Positions 1-9,981 of a stretch of DNA of 64,000 bases are shown in pieces. Positions within the stretch are counted from its first letter, which is position 1; each line of letters opens with the position of its first letter. Source of the stretch: Enterococcus asini ATCC 700915. GTDB taxonomy: Bacteria; Bacillota; Bacilli; Lactobacillales; Enterococcaceae. Position numbers and translations under genes: made by a program. The stretch is from the NCBI RefSeq assembly GCF_000407365.1, contig NZ_ASVU01000001.1:186001-250000 (forward strand). Reading direction: 5' to 3'. Under the pieces are notes generated by a model. That model was given only the letters and a program-made list of their open reading frames with translations. It did not search any database and had not been told where the DNA came from.

Positions 1-362
1 TTGGCAATTCGGGAATACAACAAGCGCAAGAAACTGTAGATATCCGTCCGAGTACCTAACGTCGAACGAGCATTCCCGCCTAAGCGACGTTGATCCACGA
101 TGAAAGCTGGAGACAAGTTTTGAATGCTGTCTACTACCGGTTTTTCGTATTTCGGTAAATACGCTTGAACAAAGGTACTGTACGTCTGATTCATCTGGCG
201 GCCCGCTTCATTGGCAATCGTATCGAAAACAATCGAAGACTTTCCGGAACCAGAGACTCCGGTAAAAATCGTAATCTTGTTTTTCGGAATTTCCAAAGAA
301 ACGTTCTTGAGATTGTTTTGGCGCATACCCTTTAAAATAATCGTATCGCGTGTGTCTGTCAT
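1..362 (-). CDS. UvrA-like ABC-class ATPase, N-terminal part (cut by window edge)
   Basis: The visible 120 codons read from an ATG at 362 off the left edge. They contain a UvrA-type Walker A (GVSGSGKSS, about residues 37-45) and the following stretch typical of UvrA paralogues (FDTIANEAGRQ, then VDQRRLGGNARSTLGT). The short N-terminus and this wording fit the UvrA-like 'excinuclease subunit' resistance proteins (DrrC-type) better than housekeeping UvrA, but the C-terminal half is not visible, so this is inference. The start has an AGGAGG site 7 nt upstream. The gene has its own strong promoter and a structured leader (see 395-501), which suggests conditional expression. It is likely a cytoplasmic DNA-binding ATPase. 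Confidence 0.8.
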   Translation of the reverse strand, partial: MTDTRDTIILKGMRQNNLKNVSLEIPKNKITIFTGVSGSGKSSIVFDTIANEAGRQMNQTYSTFVQAYLPKYEKPVVDSIQNLSPAFIVDQRRLGGNARSTLGTRTDIYSFLRLLYSRIA

Positions 363-394
363 GAATTGCCCTCCTTTTATTGAACCAGTGTCGA

Positions 395-453
395 CTGCTA
401 GAGACGCAAAAAAACTATCGATTACGCAATAGCAGAATCGATAGACGGTCTCT
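395..453 (-). promoter_or_regulatory. Leader terminator/attenuator upstream of the uvrA-like gene
   Basis: Read on the minus strand, a 9-bp stem (436-444 with 415-423, 12-nt loop) is followed at once by seven U residues (414-408). This is an intrinsic terminator lying between the promoter and the start codon. AGAGAC (453-448) before the hairpin can pair with GTCTCT (405-400) after it. CTGCTA inside the loop (435-430) is complementary to TAGCAG (400-395) downstream. These pairings offer alternatives to the terminator, as in leader attenuators of antibiotic-induced genes. Which fold wins, and the signal, are inference. Confidence 0.55.
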
Positions 454-472
454 TTTTGGTGTTAGATGGTTC

Positions 473-501
473 ATTATACAGATAGACTTCCCCGGTGTAA
501 A
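473..501 (-). promoter_or_regulatory. Sigma-A promoter of the uvrA-like gene
   Basis: TTTACA (501-496), a 17-nt spacer and TATAAT (478-473) form a near-consensus promoter on the minus strand. Predicted start of transcription is near 466, giving a leader of about 105 nt before the ATG at 362. The promoter lies just downstream of the pyrG terminator. Confidence 0.8.
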
Positions 502-517
502 GGAAAAACCTTTTCAA

Positions 518-551
518 TAAAAAAGCGCCTCTAGCACCAAGACTAGAGGCG
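518..551 (-). terminator. Terminator of pyrG
   Basis: A perfect 9-bp GC-rich stem (543-551 with 526-534, 8-nt loop) is followed on the minus strand by a U-rich tail. It lies just after the pyrG stop codon. Confidence 0.85.
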
Positions 552-562
552 ATAATTTTAAC

Positions 563-2248
<1,686 letters not shown>

Positions 2249-2270
2249 TCACGCTCGTTGCACCAGCTTT

Positions 2271-2351
2271 GCAAAAAATAGAAAAGCTCCCTATCCATAA
2301 GAATAGGGAGCTTTGAAATCACAGTTCGTGTACCCTCCTAAAAGGGTGCCC
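2271..2351 (-). promoter_or_regulatory. pyrG leader attenuator (CTP-sensing, reiterative-transcription type)
   Basis: On the minus strand a 12-bp stem (2314-2303 with 2294-2283, 8-nt loop) precedes a U-rich run (2285-2271), forming a terminator about 95 nt before the pyrG ATG. Its 5' strand contains GCUCCCU. The predicted transcript starts GGGC at 2351-2348. In Bacillus subtilis pyrG, low CTP makes RNA polymerase add extra G residues at such a GGGC start, and the poly-G tract pairs with the C/U-rich strand of the terminator and prevents termination. Every needed sequence element is present here; the mechanism is inferred from that precedent. Confidence 0.8.
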
Positions 2352-2358
2352 AAGTAGG

Positions 2359-2387
2359 ATAATACAAGCTGGTCAAAAAAAAGTCAA
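2359..2387 (-). promoter_or_regulatory. pyrG promoter
   Basis: TTGACT (2387-2382), a 17-nt spacer and TATTAT (2364-2359) on the minus strand. The GGGC predicted start is 8 nt beyond the -10, as required for reiterative initiation. Confidence 0.8.
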
Positions 2388-2463
2388 GCTTGAGATTTTT
2401 TTGAAAGGGGTTTTCCTAAAACTTCCTTAACTTGCTAACTCTCGGAGCACAAAGCACGCCGTA

Positions 2464-2504
2464 CAAACAAATCGCTATGAGACGTATCCCATAGCGGTTT
2501 GTTT
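2464..2504 (-). terminator. Terminator of glnRA
   Basis: An inverted repeat of about 15 bp with one mismatch lies 8 nt after the glnA stop codon. AAACAAACCGCTATG pairs with CATAGCGATTTGTTT across a 10-nt loop. The U tract is short. Confidence 0.7.
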
Positions 2505-2511
2505 CCTGTTT

Positions 2512-3852
2512 TTAGTACAATTCCAAATATTGATCCCGTTCCCATTCGGAGACGGTTTGACGGAAGGAAGCCCATTCCATGCGCTTGGCTTCATTGAAGT
2601 TGCAGAAGATGTGCTGTCCTAACGCATCGATCATCACTTGATCTTTCCGCAATTCCTTCAAAGCATTGTGCAAAGTTGAAGGCAAGTCTTGAATTTGCGC
2701 TTCTTCCCGTTCTTGTTCGTTCATCACGTAGATATTACGGTCTACGGATGGTGGTGGTGTCAAGTCGTTGCGAATTCCGTCTAAGCCGGCTTCCAAAAGC
2801 ACTGCCATAGCGAGATATGGGTTCGCCGATGGATCCACCGAACGCAATTCCAAACGAGTGGACAAACCACGAGATTCTGGTACTCGGATTAGTGGGGAAC
2901 GATTGCAACCAGACCAAGCAACGTAAACCGGTGCTTCGTAACCAGGCACCAAACGTTTGTAAGAGTTCACGATTGGGTTGCAGACTGCGGTATAGGCCCG
3001 GGCGTGTTTCATCAAACCACCCAAGAAATTATACGCCGTGGTAGACAACTGCATGTCCCCATCTGGATCAAAGAAGGCATTTTCATCCCCTTTGAACAAG
3101 GACATGTTGCAGTGCATCCCGCTACCATTGATGCCGAATAATGGTTTTGGCATGAAGGTCGCGTGTAAGCCGTGTTTTCGCGCGATGGTTTTCACGACTA
3201 ATTTAAAGGTTTGGATGTTGTCGCAAGCTTCCACTACATTGGCATATTTGAAGTCGATTTCGTGTTGGCCTGGGGCAACTTCGTGGTGAGAAGCTTCCAC
3301 TTCAAAGCCCAAGTTTTCTAATTCCAATACGATATCCCGACGGCAGTTTTCTCCCAAGTCGGTTGGTGCGAAGTCGAAGTAACCACCAGCATCATTTAGG
3401 TCTGTAGTAATTTCGCCATTTTCGTCCAGTTTAAACAAGAAGAATTCCGGTTCAGGTCCTAAGTTGAAGGAAGTGAAACCCATTTCTTCCATATTGGCCA
3501 AGACCCGTTTCAAATTGCCACGAGGATCACCAGCAAATGGTGTGCCATCTGGATTGTAAATATCACAGATCAAGCGGGCAACCTTGCCGTGGTCGCTTTC
3601 CCAAGGGAAGATCATCCAAGTAGAAAGATCTGGATGCAAGTACATGTCTGATTCTTCAATCCGTACAAAGCCTTCAATCGAAGAACCATCGAACATCATC
3701 TTGTTGTCTAAAACTTTTTCCAATTGACTAACTGGTACTTCCACGTTTTTGATTGTTCCCATGATATCAGTGAACATCAAGCGGAGGAAGCGTACGTTTT
3801 CTTCTGAAGCGATGCTTTTAATATCTTCGGTTGTGTAATTTGCTTTCGGCAT
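2512..3852 (-). CDS. glnA: Glutamine synthetase type I
   Basis: This 446-residue enzyme makes glutamine from glutamate, ammonia and ATP. It shows the family marks: the [10 protein letters not shown] start of the beta-grasp region, the catalytic [10 protein letters not shown] segment, the [15 protein letters not shown] region with the flexible loop Glu, and the SPLIRVP phosphate-binding segment. Length fits GSI-alpha of Firmicutes, whose C-terminal tail, when feedback-inhibited, binds GlnR. I used the ATG at 3852 (site AGAAGGATGGG) rather than a start 12 codons upstream. It lies 44 nt after glnR in one operon controlled at the GlnR box 4352-4368. Confidence 0.97.
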   Translation of the reverse strand: MPKANYTTEDIKSIASEENVRFLRLMFTDIMGTIKNVEVPVSQLEKVLDNKMMFDGSSIEGFVRIEESDMYLHPDLSTWMIFPWESDHGKVARLICDIYNPDGTPFAGDPRGNLKRVLANMEEMGFTSFNLGPEPEFFLFKLDENGEITTDLNDAGGYFDFAPTDLGENCRRDIVLELENLGFEVEASHHEVAPGQHEIDFKYANVVEACDNIQTFKLVVKTIARKHGLHATFMPKPLFGINGSGMHCNMSLFKGDENAFFDPDGDMQLSTTAYNFLGGLMKHARAYTAVCNPIVNSYKRLVPGYEAPVYVAWSGCNRSPLIRVPESRGLSTRLELRSVDPSANPYLAMAVLLEAGLDGIRNDLTPPPSVDRNIYVMNEQEREEAQIQDLPSTLHNALKELRKDQVMIDALGQHIFCNFNEAKRMEWASFRQTVSEWERDQYLELY

Positions 3853-3896
3853 TTTATCCCATCCTTCTATTTGTTTGTTTATTTCCACAACAGCGA

Positions 3897-4274
3897 CTAC
3901 ATCCGTGGACCCTGTTGGTATGGATTTTTTTGATTGAGTCCTCCTTGATTCAAGAGCTCGTCGTAAAATATCCGACGCACATCATTGTCTGTCAGAGGCT
4001 TTTTAGCTTTTGCTTGTCGCTCTTGCTTTTGTTTCATCTGATAAGCATGTTTGATTCCGGCCATATTCAAGCCATCGGAGAGATAATCCTTGATTTCGAG
4101 CAAGGTGTCGATATCGTTTAAAGAATACATCCGCCGATTTCCTTCACTGCGCTCGGGATGGATCAAATCTTGCTCCTCATAGTAGCGAATCTGGCGAGCC
4201 GTCAAATCCGTCAACTTCATCACGGTCCCGATGGGGAAAACAGACAAGGAACGTCGCAATTCTTTTTCCCGCAT
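3897..4274 (-). CDS. glnR: GlnR, MerR-family repressor of nitrogen genes
   Basis: This 125-residue DNA-binding protein represses glnRA and other nitrogen genes when glutamine is plentiful. The MerR-type winged helix covers about residues 12-80 ([21 protein letters not shown], then [15 protein letters not shown]). The C-terminal tail is the part that feedback-inhibited glutamine synthetase modulates in B. subtilis. The chosen ATG at 4274 has AGAGGAGC just upstream; a longer frame from a TTG at 4301 lacks a site. First gene of glnR-glnA, with a perfect operator overlapping its promoter region. Confidence 0.95.
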   Translation of the reverse strand: MREKELRRSLSVFPIGTVMKLTDLTARQIRYYEEQDLIHPERSEGNRRMYSLNDIDTLLEIKDYLSDGLNMAGIKHAYQMKQKQERQAKAKKPLTDNDVRRIFYDELLNQGGLNQKNPYQQGPRM

Positions 4275-4316
4275 AGTTTTGCTCCTCTCATGAATCAGCA
4301 ATTAAATCATGTGTTA

Positions 4317-4344
4317 ACTATACCACTTGAGATTCATCCGTCAA
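4317..4344 (-). promoter_or_regulatory. glnRA promoter
   Basis: TTGACG (4344-4339), a 16-nt spacer and TATAGT (4322-4317) on the minus strand, directly downstream of the GlnR box. It is the only good promoter before glnR. Confidence 0.7.
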
Positions 4345-4351
4345 CCACATA

Positions 4352-4368
4352 TGTTAGATTTTCTAACA
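4352..4368. promoter_or_regulatory. GlnR/TnrA operator box
   Basis: TGTTA-N7-TAACA, an exact match to the GlnR/TnrA consensus TGTNA-N7-TNACA and a near-perfect palindrome. It lies just upstream of the glnRA -35 box, consistent with autorepression of the operon. Confidence 0.9.
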
Positions 4369-4514
4369 TGAAACCCAATATTTTTTTCGTTAAATTTAAA
4401 AACCTGATAATACCGGCCTTTTCAACAGCATAAAAACCGAACATTCAAAATATTTTTTTCAAAAAATCCTGACTTTCCCTTGTCAGATGTCAAAAAAGCA
4501 CAAAAAAATAAGCA

Positions 4515-4550
4515 AAAGAAAAATACCAATCCCTAAACCGGACTGGTATT
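4515..4550 (-). terminator. Terminator of the lipoprotein gene at 4597
   Basis: A 10-bp stem with one G-U pair (4550-4541 with 4531-4522), then five U residues on the minus strand. It separates the lipoprotein gene from glnRA. The remainder between here and the GlnR box (4369-4514) is AT-rich with no feature I can support. Confidence 0.8.
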
Positions 4551-4596
4551 TTTTTGATCGCTATTAACTAACCATCTAACCTCTACAATTTCCGAA

Positions 4597-5490
4597 TCAC
4601 TTCACCGAGACAGCTGTTTTCAAGGCGGAAACCGGATCTTGGTGGGTCACACGATACACTGTTTCATCCTCCTGCCAAACTACTTGGGCCTTTTGGTAGC
4701 CAGAAATACCTAGGTCGACCGTCACCTGTCCCACAGATTTTGGTACCGGCAAGAAGCCTTCTTCTAAATAGGTGACCATTTCTTTTGCTACCGGTATAGG
4801 ATCTTGATTTTCACTGTTGATGCCCCGGACGGTTAAACTCCACTTGCCCTCTTGCCAATTGAGATAAGTAGATCCCGCGGCACCTTGCATGTGCCCAGTT
4901 ATATTGTACCCCAAGTCCACGGCTTGCCCTCCTTGATCCACCACATAGTTGACTGCGGCTTGGGCTTCGGCGGCACTACCATAACTAGTAATCTGATAGC
5001 TTGCAAAAGGCGTCTCATTGTTCAATTGCCGGTGATTCATCACTAAGGGCTGATCCATGGCATAGTACAAGACGCTAAGATGATTGACTTCCAACGCACT
5101 CGCGATATTTAAAGCCTTTTGATTGGGTGCCGTTACGGTTGGCAAACGTAACTCCGAATGCATGGCCGCTAATTCCGCTGCTGCATTTGGTGTATTGCCC
5201 GCCGGTTCACTACTAGGCTCCGTAGACGCGGCCGGTTCACTGGATTTTTCAGAGCTATTAGCTGAACTACTACTTGAACTGCTTGCAGAAGAGCTGCTAC
5301 TTGGCTTACTTTCGCTAGACTCACTGCTTTTTTGGTTGCTGGACTGACTACTAGCAGTGGAACTTTCCTGCGTGCTACTGGATTGCACCGTGGTTTCTTC
5401 TGTACTGGAATTTGGCGTCTCATTATTTCTACGACACCCCACTAAGAGTCCCGCTACTATGACCAAACCTAAAACGATTCCTTTTTTCAT
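4597..5490 (-). CDS. Ser/Glu-rich lipoprotein of unknown function
   Basis: This 297-residue protein begins with a lipoprotein signal peptide, ending in lipobox LVGC (Cys at residue 19), so it should be anchored to the outer face of the membrane. Residues about 24-105 are a low-complexity Ser/Glu/Thr linker (SSS and SSES runs) typical of a spacer through the cell wall. The C-terminal ~190 residues form one compact domain that I do not recognise (it contains STYLNWQEGKWSLTV). A good GGAGGGG site precedes the ATG. It sits between ynbB and glnR, which adjoin in B. subtilis, so it is an insertion in a conserved block. It has its own terminator. Confidence 0.85.
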   Translation of the reverse strand: MKKGIVLGLVIVAGLLVGCRRNNETPNSSTEETTVQSSSTQESSTASSQSSNQKSSESSESKPSSSSSASSSSSSSANSSEKSSEPAASTEPSSEPAGNTPNAAAELAAMHSELRLPTVTAPNQKALNIASALEVNHLSVLYYAMDQPLVMNHRQLNNETPFASYQITSYGSAAEAQAAVNYVVDQGGQAVDLGYNITGHMQGAAGSTYLNWQEGKWSLTVRGINSENQDPIPVAKEMVTYLEEGFLPVPKSVGQVTVDLGISGYQKAQVVWQEDETVYRVTHQDPVSALKTAVSVK

Positions 5491-5679
5491 GTGAACCCCT
5501 CCGTTCTTTTTCCATAGCCTTTTGGATAAAATTACTTACTAAAAAGCGCTCCAAAAATAAACTTATTCCACAGCCACACTAAGGCCAGCTCTCACTTAAA
5601 GTATACCCGATTCACGTAAAAAACCCGAAGCATCGGCCTTCTCTTGCTGAAGGATAAGTACTTCTTAAGGATTCAGCGC

Positions 5680-5718
5680 AAAAAAGGCAGCGTTCCTTTT
5701 TTTCAAAAGAACACTGCC
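5680..5718 (-). terminator. Terminator of the miaA-hflX-ynbB operon
   Basis: An imperfect 14-bp stem (GGCAGTGTTCTTTT with its complement at 5686-5700), then six U residues on the minus strand, just after ynbB. Confidence 0.85.
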
Positions 5719-5734
5719 AAATTTTTTTATCTAC

Positions 5735-6994
5735 TTATTGTCCTTTGTAGAACACATCGTTCACCGCATTGGCCACGGCGATTTTTACATGCTCATAGGT
5801 CAAGCCTCCTTGCACGTACAAGCAGTAAGGCTCCCGCAATGGCCCATCAGCGGATAACTCGATGCTGGCTCCCTGGATAAAGGTGCCTGCCGCCATGATG
5901 ATGTCATCTTCATAGCCGGGCATATACGCTGGAATCGGCGCCACAAAGCCATCCACCGGCGAAAAACGCTGAATCGCTTGGGCAAAGGTAATCATGGCTT
6001 CTTTATCCTGCAAATCCACTAGCTGAATCAAGTCCGTGCGAGGAGCATCCCAGGCCGGGGTGGAAGCAATCCCGTGAAGGTCCAATAGCGCCGCAGTAAA
6101 GATGGCACCACTAATGGCTTGGCTGACCACATGAGGAGCTAAGAAGAAACCTTGAAGCATATCGAAGACCGTAGTCAACATGGCTCCACCTTCCATGCCT
6201 ACCCCAGGAGCAGACAGTTGGTTAGCACAAGCCGTGACCAATCTTTCGGAACCAACGATGTAGCCCCCGGTTTTGGCGATGCCACCCCCGGGATTTTTAA
6301 TCAAGGAACCAGCCATTAAATCAGCCCCGACTTGGGTCGGTTCCAATTCTTCGGCGAATTCCCCGTAGCAGTTGTCCACAAAAATGGTCACTTCAGGGGC
6401 GATGGATTTCACGAAGTCGCACATTTCCTTAATTTGAGCCACGGTGAATGAAGGTCGACTAGCATAGCCTCGAGAGCGTTGAATCCCGACGACTTTCACG
6501 TTAGGCGTTAATTTTTCCCGCACACACTTAAAGTCTACCGCTCCCTCTTCCAAAAGTGGGACTTCATCAAAATCAATGCCCCATTCTTTCAAACTACCGA
6601 CGCCATCACCAGTCAAGCCGATGACTTCTAATAAGGTATCGTACGGGGTGCCGGTGATATAAAGCAATTTTTCTCCCGGACGCAAGGTACCAAATAAAGC
6701 AGTGGCAATGGCGTGGGTCCCGGAAGCAATCTGTGGCCGGACCAAAGCGGCCTCTGTGCCAAAGACTTCTGCATAGACCGCTTCTAGGGCATCCCGGCCT
6801 AAATCATCATGGCCGTAACCAGTGGATGGCATAAAATGGGTTTCAGAAATCTGGGCATGAGCAAATGCCTGCAACACTTTGGCTTGATTGTCCAAGGCAA
6901 TTTGTCGCACTTCTTCTAAACGCGGGGCAATCAACGCATCTACTTGATTGATTTTTTCAACTAGTTCCGGAGTAAAATTCTTTGTCCAACTCAT
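5735..6994 (-). CDS. ynbB: PLP-dependent Met-gamma-lyase/aluminium-resistance family protein (YnbB)
   Basis: This 419-residue protein belongs to the fold-type I PLP family annotated as aluminium resistance or cystathionine beta-lyase-like (Met_gamma_lyase family). Landmarks are TGYGHDDLGRD, RPQIASGTHAI, FVDNCYGEFAEE, and LIKNPGGGIAKTGGYIVG, where the Lys is the likely Schiff-base residue. The true substrate is not established. The gene is coupled to hflX by an ATGA overlap. The order hflX-ynbB-glnR-glnA matches B. subtilis apart from the inserted lipoprotein gene. Confidence 0.9.
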   Translation of the reverse strand: MSWTKNFTPELVEKINQVDALIAPRLEEVRQIALDNQAKVLQAFAHAQISETHFMPSTGYGHDDLGRDALEAVYAEVFGTEAALVRPQIASGTHAIATALFGTLRPGEKLLYITGTPYDTLLEVIGLTGDGVGSLKEWGIDFDEVPLLEEGAVDFKCVREKLTPNVKVVGIQRSRGYASRPSFTVAQIKEMCDFVKSIAPEVTIFVDNCYGEFAEELEPTQVGADLMAGSLIKNPGGGIAKTGGYIVGSERLVTACANQLSAPGVGMEGGAMLTTVFDMLQGFFLAPHVVSQAISGAIFTAALLDLHGIASTPAWDAPRTDLIQLVDLQDKEAMITFAQAIQRFSPVDGFVAPIPAYMPGYEDDIIMAAGTFIQGASIELSADGPLREPYCLYVQGGLTYEHVKIAVANAVNDVFYKGQ

Positions 6995-8232
6995 GGTTCT
7001 TCCTTCTTTCTCACAACTGAGGCTCCCTCAGGCACAAAGCCCTTCACCAAATAACTTTGGCTGTCCTCTTGATATTCTTCACTTAAGAGCAACGTTTCCT
7101 TTTTCAAACGACTTAACCACTTGCCTTCACTTTGAGGCACGGCTAAGGAATACGGCTCCAAAATCTCCATCAGGCGCAGTTTTATCGCTTCTGTTAAGTC
7201 CGCTTTCCCGCGACTGCTTTTGGCGGAAATCAAAACATTGGGAAAAAGCGTCGGCACAAACTGGGCGCCTTCGAGCTTGTCGGCTTTATTGTAGACGGTT
7301 AAAAGAGGGATATGAGCAAAATCCAATTCCTCCATTAATGCCATCACCGTGGCTTCTTGCTGCTGGCGGTCGGGGCTCGCCGCATCCACCACGTGCAAAA
7401 GTAGGTCCATATTGCGACTTTCTTCCAACGTGGAATGAAAGGCGTCAATTAGCTGGGTAGGCAAGTCTTGAATAAAGCCCACGGTGTCCGTCACCGTCAC
7501 TTGAAAACCTTCTGGTAAACACCACTGCTTGGTTAAAGGATCCAAAGTGGCGAACAAGGCGTCTTGTTCATAAGTCGCCGCACTGGTCAAAAGGTTTAAA
7601 ATCGTCGACTTACCGGCATTGGTGTAGCCGATTAATCCAATTTGAAAGACTTGGCTTTGGCGTTTTTGCCGCGTTCGCTCCCGGTGAGCCGCCACTTCTT
7701 TTAGCTCTCGTTTGATCCCGGTAATGCGATTACGAATATGCCGTCGGTCCGTTTCCAGCTTGGTTTCCCCCGGACCACGAGTCCCAATCCCCCCACCTAG
7801 GCGAGAAAGATTTTTCCCTTGCCCTACAAGTCGAGGCAGTAAATATTCCAACTGGGCCAACTCTACCTGTAATTTTCCTTCTTTAGAGCGTGCCCGCATG
7901 GCAAAGATATCCAAAATCAATTGCACCCGGTCGATTACCGGAACTTCCACTTGATCTTGAATCAGCTGGCTTTGCCGAGGGCTTAATTCATGGTTAAAAA
8001 TCACCAAATCCGCCTCGTGGGCTTCTACCAACTGGCGTAATTCCGCCAGTTTTCCTTTGCCAATCACGGTTTGCCGATCCACTTGAGGGCGCTTTTGAAT
8101 CAATGAAAAACAAACCGTTCCCTTGGCGGTCTTCGTCAAACCTTTTAACTCCAACATAGATTCCCCAAAATTACGCCAAGTCTCCTCGGTTTCAACCCCT
8201 ACCAAGATTACTCGTTCTTGTTTTGCTTCCAT
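6991..8232 (-). CDS. hflX: GTPase HflX
   Basis: This 413-residue ribosome-associated GTPase splits or rescues stalled ribosomes under stress. An N-terminal HflX domain with the GKGKLAEL loop is followed by a coiled region (GGGIGTRGPGETKLETDRR) and a G domain with G1 GYTNAGKST, G3 DTVGF and G4 NKAD. The longest frame extends into miaA. I chose the ATG at 8232 because GGAGGG lies just upstream; an ATG at 8238 is too close to that site. It starts 2 nt after the miaA stop and overlaps ynbB by 4 nt, so all three are co-transcribed. Confidence 0.95.
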   Translation of the reverse strand: MEAKQERVILVGVETEETWRNFGESMLELKGLTKTAKGTVCFSLIQKRPQVDRQTVIGKGKLAELRQLVEAHEADLVIFNHELSPRQSQLIQDQVEVPVIDRVQLILDIFAMRARSKEGKLQVELAQLEYLLPRLVGQGKNLSRLGGGIGTRGPGETKLETDRRHIRNRITGIKRELKEVAAHRERTRQKRQSQVFQIGLIGYTNAGKSTILNLLTSAATYEQDALFATLDPLTKQWCLPEGFQVTVTDTVGFIQDLPTQLIDAFHSTLEESRNMDLLLHVVDAASPDRQQQEATVMALMEELDFAHIPLLTVYNKADKLEGAQFVPTLFPNVLISAKSSRGKADLTEAIKLRLMEILEPYSLAVPQSEGKWLSRLKKETLLLSEEYQEDSQSYLVKGFVPEGASVVRKKEEP

Positions 8233-8234
8233 GG

Positions 8235-9152
8235 TCATCCCTCCAACCATTGGTGTATTTGTGCTTCCAGTGTTGCAAGTTGCTCCGGCTCTTGCACTAG
8301 GTCTACCCAATGCGGCGCCATGCGATTGCGAAACCAAGTCAACTGACGCTTGGCATAGCGACGGGAGTCTTGCTTAATCGCTTCTTTGACTGCGAGCAAG
8401 TCCACTTCACCGGTGAAATAAGGAAAGAACTCCCGATAGCCGATGCCTTTTGCCGCTTGACTGTCTGGCAAATCTCGCAAAGTAGCCGCTTCTTTTTCTA
8501 GCCCGGCAGCAAACATCTGCTCCACCCGTTGATTAATCCGCTGATACAAAAGACTGCGCTCCGTAGTCAAGCCAATCAAGAAATCATCGTAACGCTTCTG
8601 GGGTTCGTTTTCCGGCGCTAAAATACTGCGACCGGTGCGCTCCAAGACTTCCAAAGCGCGAATGACTTTCCGTTGGTTGTTAAAATGAATCTTCTCGGCT
8701 GCTTGAGGATCTTTTTCTTGTAAAAGTTCCCATAGAGCTTGATTGCCTTGCTCTGTGGCAAAAGCAGCATAGTGCTCCCGCAGTTCTTGGTTCCCAGATT
8801 CAGGAGCGCCGCCTAAGTCGTAATCATAAAGCAACGCCTGAATGTAAAGTCCCGTGCCACCCACAATCATGGGCAACTTTCCACGACTGGTGATTTCGTC
8901 AATTTTTTCTCGGGCCAAGCGCTGAAACTCCGCCACGGAAAAAGACTCACTCGGGTCTTTAATGTCAATCAAATAATGGGGAACTCCTTGAGCTTCTGCT
9001 GCCGTGACTTTCGCCGTGCCAATGTCTAGTCCCCGATAGATTTGCATGGAATCCCCACTGATGATTTCTCCTTGAAAACGCTGGGCCAAATGAATGCTTA
9101 AAGCGGTTTTTCCTACACCGGTGGGTCCGGCAATCACCAAGACTTTCTTCAT
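8235..9152 (-). CDS. miaA: tRNA dimethylallyltransferase
   Basis: This 305-residue enzyme adds the isopentenyl group to A37 of tRNAs that read codons starting with U. The P-loop AGPTGVGKTALS opens the protein, followed by GDSMQIYRGLDIGTAK (substrate-binding Asp) and the GGTGLYIQALLY motif. Full length for the family. It overlaps the preceding GDPD gene by ATGA and is followed 2 nt later by hflX, as in many Firmicutes. Confidence 0.96.
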   Translation of the reverse strand: MKKVLVIAGPTGVGKTALSIHLAQRFQGEIISGDSMQIYRGLDIGTAKVTAAEAQGVPHYLIDIKDPSESFSVAEFQRLAREKIDEITSRGKLPMIVGGTGLYIQALLYDYDLGGAPESGNQELREHYAAFATEQGNQALWELLQEKDPQAAEKIHFNNQRKVIRALEVLERTGRSILAPENEPQKRYDDFLIGLTTERSLLYQRINQRVEQMFAAGLEKEAATLRDLPDSQAAKGIGYREFFPYFTGEVDLLAVKEAIKQDSRRYAKRQLTWFRNRMAPHWVDLVQEPEQLATLEAQIHQWLEG

Positions 9153-9895
9153 TTGCTTTTCTCCTGTCGAAAGGCATTAATACCGTCAAAGCACATTTCA
9201 GGAAAATTGGTGATAATCCCGGTTACCCCTAGATTGAGACAACTGCGAACTCCCACCATGGTGTTCACGGTCCAAGGACGCACGGCTAATGGAAAGGTCG
9301 CTAGCTTACCGGCATTTTTCTCCGCCCATTCCAACTTCGGATGAATTCCTTCAATATAACCACGATCAATAGCTTGTTGAACCTTGGCCTCGGAAGTCCC
9401 TAAAATAAGGTCCAACTGTGCTCCAGGATCCAGTTCATACAGACGATCCAAGGAATTGATATTAAAACTGCAATACCAGTATGAAAACGTCCATTCTTGG
9501 CTTTGCATGAACTTCGCTAAGCGTTCTTCAATGCCTGGGTATTCGTATTTATCCGTCTTGACCTCGATGCACAACGCCCCACGAAAGTTGCGAATCAATA
9601 AGAGATTCACCACTTCTTGCAAGGTAGGGATTTTCGTCGAAGAATATTGATCGGAAAACCAACTTCCTGCATTCAAGCGTTTCAACTCGGCTAAGGTATG
9701 TTCACGAATCAAACCTTTGCCTTCTGTGGTGCGATCCACGTCTTCATCATGCATAACGATTAACTGCTGGTCCTTAGATAGATGGACGTCTAATTCGATA
9801 ATATTGGCTCCTTGGCGAATCGCCTCGGAAAAAGCCGGCAACGTGTTTTCCGGGCGAACGCCACTGGCGCCACGATGTGCTACCACTTGTGTCAT
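9149..9895 (-). CDS. Glycerophosphodiester phosphodiesterase
   Basis: This 248-residue enzyme hydrolyses glycerophosphodiesters to glycerol-3-phosphate and an alcohol. Catalytic marks of the GDPD family are present: HRG near residue 7, EN at the next motif, ELDVH (metal-binding Glu and Asp), and HDEDVDRTT. No signal peptide, so it is the cytoplasmic type. I chose the ATG at 9895, which has GGAGTGG five nt upstream; frames from 9919 or 9961 have no site. It is the first gene of an operon with miaA, hflX and ynbB. Confidence 0.92.
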   Translation of the reverse strand: MTQVVAHRGASGVRPENTLPAFSEAIRQGANIIELDVHLSKDQQLIVMHDEDVDRTTEGKGLIREHTLAELKRLNAGSWFSDQYSSTKIPTLQEVVNLLLIRNFRGALCIEVKTDKYEYPGIEERLAKFMQSQEWTFSYWYCSFNINSLDRLYELDPGAQLDLILGTSEAKVQQAIDRGYIEGIHPKLEWAEKNAGKLATFPLAVRPWTVNTMVGVRSCLNLGVTGIITNFPEMCFDGINAFRQEKSK

Positions 9896-9943
9896 TGTTT
9901 CCACTCCAATCTTGTTCATTGTACCATTTTCTTTCCTGAGAAG

Positions 9944-9977
9944 GAAAAAGGACGGTGACAACTGTTTGCCACCGCCC
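9944..9977 (-). terminator. Terminator of the gene at 9982
   Basis: An 11-bp stem with G-U pairs (9977-9967 with 9960-9950, 6-nt loop), then five U residues on the minus strand. It sits just after the 9982-10503 stop codon. Confidence 0.85.
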
Positions 9978-9981
9978 CCTT

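Noticed and set aside
5169-5423. Ser-codon-rich shadow frames in the lipoprotein linker
   Set aside because: Frames arise from repeated Ser codons in the real gene and have no start signals.
8233-8337. HflX extension into miaA
   Set aside because: The extra residues are a shadow of miaA in another frame; a good site supports 8232.
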